Source: Cyclobacteriaceae bacterium
GTDB lineage: Bacteria > Bacteroidota > Bacteroidia > Cytophagales > Cyclobacteriaceae
NCBI GenBank assembly: GCA_025455445.1
Contig: JALOMN010000079.1
Span: forward strand, 1 to 7,001
DNA: 7,001 nt
Reading direction: 5' to 3'
Each line of letters opens with the position of its first letter. Position 1 is the first letter of the stretch. Of this stretch, positions 4,233 to 7,001 are shown piece after piece. The notes beneath the pieces are model-generated. The model searched no databases and had not been told where the DNA came from. It saw only the letters and a list, made by a program, of their open reading frames with translations. The position numbers and the translations under genes were made by a program.

Positions 4233-7001
4233 CTATTTTCCTTCAATTCTCCTTAAATCAGGCGATTTTCTCACTAATTCGAACTGACTTTGCACCTGGG
4301 CCAGCTTATCTGAAACCTGTTTATATACCTCCTGTTGCTGGTCAGTGGGCGGTGCATCGGCACTGGAAATCTGACCTTCCTTGGCCATTGCAAAAAGCCG
4401 CTCCAGCACCTGGGGTGGATTTCTGAAGATATCCATCCGCGCACCGGTGGCGTGCACATCATGCAATTGTGCTTCGAGCTGATAGATCTGTTCTTCCAAT
4501 GCGATGGTTTTTGCGTCACTCTTTTTTGCAAGCAACGCAGCCCTCAATTTTTCCATTTCATCAATCAAAGTCAGTGTAGTGCTAATTGAGTTATATAGTT
4601 TTAAACCAAAAGCATATTGCTTCGTGATATCCGCTTCAGTGCCTTTTGTGTTGGGATCTTTAATTACTGAAAATGGCTGTTTGTATTCTTTACCATCTGC
4701 TTTTAGCACCACCGTATATTCGCCCGGAGGCACCATAGGTGGTGTTTGACCCGGACCAATATCCAAATCGAAAATGAACATTTCGCGCTCGCCCTTCTCA
4801 TTTAATTTCACCCAATCTTTTCCCCTGGGCTTTGTTCTGAGTTTGGGCATTGTGTATGGTTGAATACGTAAATCCCACCAGATGCGATTGATACCAGCTT
4901 CATCGGTTCCTTCTATTTTTCGGATTACTTCATTCTTTGAATTGAGTATCCACACCTCCGGTTTTGATTTGGATTTTTCTTTCAAAAAATAATTGATGTC
5001 TGTTCCTTCCGGAGGATTTTTTCCGGACACATAACTATTATCCGTTTTAATTCCGTTGATGGGTTGAAAACGAAATGCTTTGCGCATGGTAAATAAATGC
5101 GCGGAAGAATTCTGAACCTGCTCTGTAAATTCGCGAATAGGTGTAATGTCATCCAGAATGTAAATTCCACGACCATAGGTGCCGACTACCAAATCACTGA
5201 AGTTGCGTTGAATCTCAATTCCGAAAATAGGAACCGGTGGCAAATTGTTCTTGAGATGAATCCAGTTCTTGCCATCATCAGGTGAAAAGTATAACGATTT
5301 CTCAGTACCCAGAAACAACAATCCTTGTTTGTCTGGATCTTCTTTAATCTGATTTACAAAATTTGAATTGCTGGGTGGCAGGTTGATCTCCAATCGTCTC
5401 CACGTTTGACCATAATCAGTGGTTTTATAGACATACGTACCGAAGTCGCCCACATAGTGCGCGTCCACTGCAACCAGGCAAGTGCCGGCATCAAAATAAG
5501 ATGCATCAATATGCCGGATAGTTCCCCACTTGGGCAATTCCGGAATGTTTGCAGAAACATTGGTCCAGGTTTTTCCACCATCTTGTGTTACATGCAATTG
5601 GCCATCATTACTTCCTGTCCACAATACTCCGGCCTTTACCGGTGATTCTGCCATTGAAAAAAGCGTGCAACCATCCCACGTCATCAGGTTGTCACTGGCC
5701 ATACCGCCCGAATTTTGCTGATGGGTTTTATCATTAGTCGTTAAGTCCGGACTTATCACTTGCCAGCTTTGTCCTACATCATTAGTTTCATGCACAAACT
5801 GACTACCCACCCACACTTTTCCTTTCTGATGTTTTGATAACACCATCGGAAAATTCCAATGCCAGCGATACTTCGCGTTGGCGGGAGTTTCACCAATCTG
5901 GGTTTGCGGCCACACGCGCACATCACGCGCATGCATAGTGGTAAGATCAAACACATCCAGTCCGCCATCATAACATCCTGACCACACAATATTATTATCA
6001 AATGGGTCGGGTTGCGCAAAACCACTTTCACAACCACCTACACCATGCCACGTGCCTAAAGGAATATTCCAGCCTCCTAAATACTGACTCGGTCCGCGAT
6101 ACGACCACGCGTCTTGTCGATTGCCATATACCCAATAGGGAATGCGATCATCCACCGCTACATGATACATCTGCGCAATGGGTAAATTGATATTACGCCA
6201 CGTTGTTCCTCCATTATAAGTAATATTTAAACAGCCATCGTGCGCACACATGATGCGGTTGCCATCTTTTGGATCAAACCACATATCATGATTGTCACCA
6301 CCTGGTGCCCACTGATTAAAATCTTTCACAAAAGATTTTCCACCATCAATGGATTTCATAATACCCACGCAGATGGTATAGACTTCATCTTCATTCGCGG
6401 TAGATACACGCAGGCGCGTATAGTATCCGGCCCGCTGCCCCATAGAGTGATCTTTCTGCATCAACATCCAGCTATCACCACCATCATCCGACCGATACAA
6501 ACGTGGCTCTGTATCTTCAACCAACACATACACTCTCTTCGGATTGGTATAAGAAACATCTACAGAAGTTTTACCTACCGGATGAGTGGGGCCGCTTTCA
6601 ATACCATTGCGCAGAGGTTCCCAGGTTTTGCCACCATCTTTACTGCGATAAATGCCACTACCCTCGCCTCCGCTATTTAATTTCCAGGTGCGTATGTCGG
6701 CCTGCCACATCGCAGCAAAAAGTATCTCCGGATTTTTAGGATCAATGCTCAAATCAGAGCAACCTGTATTCTCATTTACAAACAACACACGCTCCCACGT
6801 TTTTCCTCCATCACTTGTTTTATACACACCACGTTCCTGCTGTGGTCCATGAGCATGGCCCATCGAAGCAACATATACCGTGTTGGTATCGGCAGGGTGC
6901 ACAATCACTCGACTGATGCGATACGTTTTTTCAAGACCCATGTTCTTCCAGGTCTTGCCGGCATCAGATGATTTGTACACACCATTGCCCACGGCATGCG
7001 C
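4233..7001 (-). CDS. BNR/Asp-box (sortilin-like) beta-propeller exported protein, N-terminus missing
   Basis: 923 codons lie in the window with no start; the frame runs open through the right edge (a GTG at 6992 is internal). Relatives are around 1,050-1,100 aa, so roughly 130-170 N-terminal residues including the signal peptide are outside. Residue numbers here count from the codon at 6992. Ten Asp-boxes (S/T-x-D-x-G-x-T-W type) stud residues 8-577, for example TSDGGKTW at 59, SKDGGKTW at 117 and TQDGGKTW at 469. Also typical are AGYYTRLRV (188), GGDNHDMWFDP (231) and the PYWVYGNRQD region (285). These form beta-propeller blades of the VPS10/sortilin kind, often annotated glycosyl hydrolase without proof of activity. 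Residues about 675-780 form an Ig-like module (INRIWWDLR, PPGEYTVVLK), followed by helices (about 798-910), probably coiled coil. No C-terminal type IX sorting domain is seen. Substrate unknown; periplasm or cell surface is likely. Confidence 0.93.
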   Translation of the reverse strand, partial: AHAVGNGVYKSSDAGKTWKNMGLEKTYRISRVIVHPADTNTVYVASMGHAHGPQQERGVYKTSDGGKTWERVLFVNENTGCSDLSIDPKNPEILFAAMWQADIRTWKLNSGGEGSGIYRSKDGGKTWEPLRNGIESGPTHPVGKTSVDVSYTNPKRVYVLVEDTEPRLYRSDDGGDSWMLMQKDHSMGQRAGYYTRLRVSTANEDEVYTICVGIMKSIDGGKSFVKDFNQWAPGGDNHDMWFDPKDGNRIMCAHDGCLNITYNGGTTWRNINLPIAQMYHVAVDDRIPYWVYGNRQDAWSYRGPSQYLGGWNIPLGTWHGVGGCESGFAQPDPFDNNIVWSGCYDGGLDVFDLTTMHARDVRVWPQTQIGETPANAKYRWHWNFPMVLSKHQKGKVWVGSQFVHETNDVGQSWQVISPDLTTNDKTHQQNSGGMASDNLMTWDGCTLFSMAESPVKAGVLWTGSNDGQLHVTQDGGKTWTNVSANIPELPKWGTIRHIDASYFDAGTCLVAVDAHYVGDFGTYVYKTTDYGQTWRRLEINLPPSNSNFVNQIKEDPDKQGLLFLGTEKSLYFSPDDGKNWIHLKNNLPPVPIFGIEIQRNFSDLVVGTYGRGIYILDDITPIREFTEQVQNSSAHLFTMRKAFRFQPINGIKTDNSYVSGKNPPEGTDINYFLKEKSKSKPEVWILNSKNEVIRKIEGTDEAGINRIWWDLRIQPYTMPKLRTKPRGKDWVKLNEKGEREMFIFDLDIGPGQTPPMVPPGEYTVVLKADGKEYKQPFSVIKDPNTKGTEADITKQYAFGLKLYNSISTTLTLIDEMEKLRAALLAKKSDAKTIALEEQIYQLEAQLHDVHATGARMDIFRNPPQVLERLFAMAKEGQISSADAPPTDQQQEVYKQVSDKLAQVQSQFELVRKSPDLRRIEGK

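Noticed and set aside
6240..6680. 146-aa plus-strand reading frame inside the propeller gene
   Set aside because: It is antisense to a strongly conserved coding frame, has no recognisable domain and no leader; the composition of the real gene explains it. The other shorter frames in 4274-6852 are rejected for the same reason.
1..7001. tRNA, rRNA, insertion sequences, transposase or integrase genes, attachment sites
   Set aside because: None seen on either strand; the coding space is filled by the listed genes and the gaps are too short or lack the needed structure.

Overview
The window looks like Bacteroidota chromosome, most likely a cytophagale or a relative. Three things point there: signal peptides that leave glutamine at the mature N-terminus, a fusion-type (CrtYcd) lycopene cyclase next to CrtZ and an SRPBCC protein, and weak Shine-Dalgarno sites with A/T-rich leaders. 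This is reasoned from sequence only; no database search was made.

Layout. Positions 1-162 hold no complete gene, only a strong inverted repeat. Positions 163-1956 hold three tandem minus-strand genes, all members of one family of small exported proteins (181-190 aa) that I do not recognise. They run 1956 to 1411, 1353 to 781 and 726 to 163, with spacers of about 55 bp, so they are probably one transcript. A 68-bp divergent spacer containing a perfect dyad separates them from a plus-strand carotenoid operon: an SRPBCC protein (2025-2495), beta-carotene hydroxylase crtZ (2502-2996) and lycopene beta-cyclase crtYcd (3042-3755). A lysine-rich, probably nucleic-acid-binding protein (3776-4153, minus) converges on crtYcd, and a hairpin at the end of crtYcd can act as its terminator. 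From 4233 to the right edge runs the C-terminal 923 codons of a large BNR/Asp-box (sortilin-like) beta-propeller protein on the minus strand. Its N-terminus lies outside the window.

How the genes work together. CrtYcd should cyclise both ends of lycopene to beta-carotene and CrtZ should hydroxylate the rings to zeaxanthin. The SRPBCC protein is an uncharacterised partner that could bind a hydrophobic ligand. The genes that supply lycopene (crtE, crtB, crtI) are not here, so this is either part of a split pathway or a cluster cut off from its other half. The exported-protein array sits exactly where upstream crt genes could be expected and is visibly more AT-rich than the genes to its right.

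The least explained feature is the three-gene array. The copies resemble each other in a mosaic way: the 5' ends of copies 2 and 3 match best, the middles of copies 1 and 3, and the 3' ends of copies 1 and 2. I found no convincing new defence system, CRISPR array, RNA gene or mobile element.
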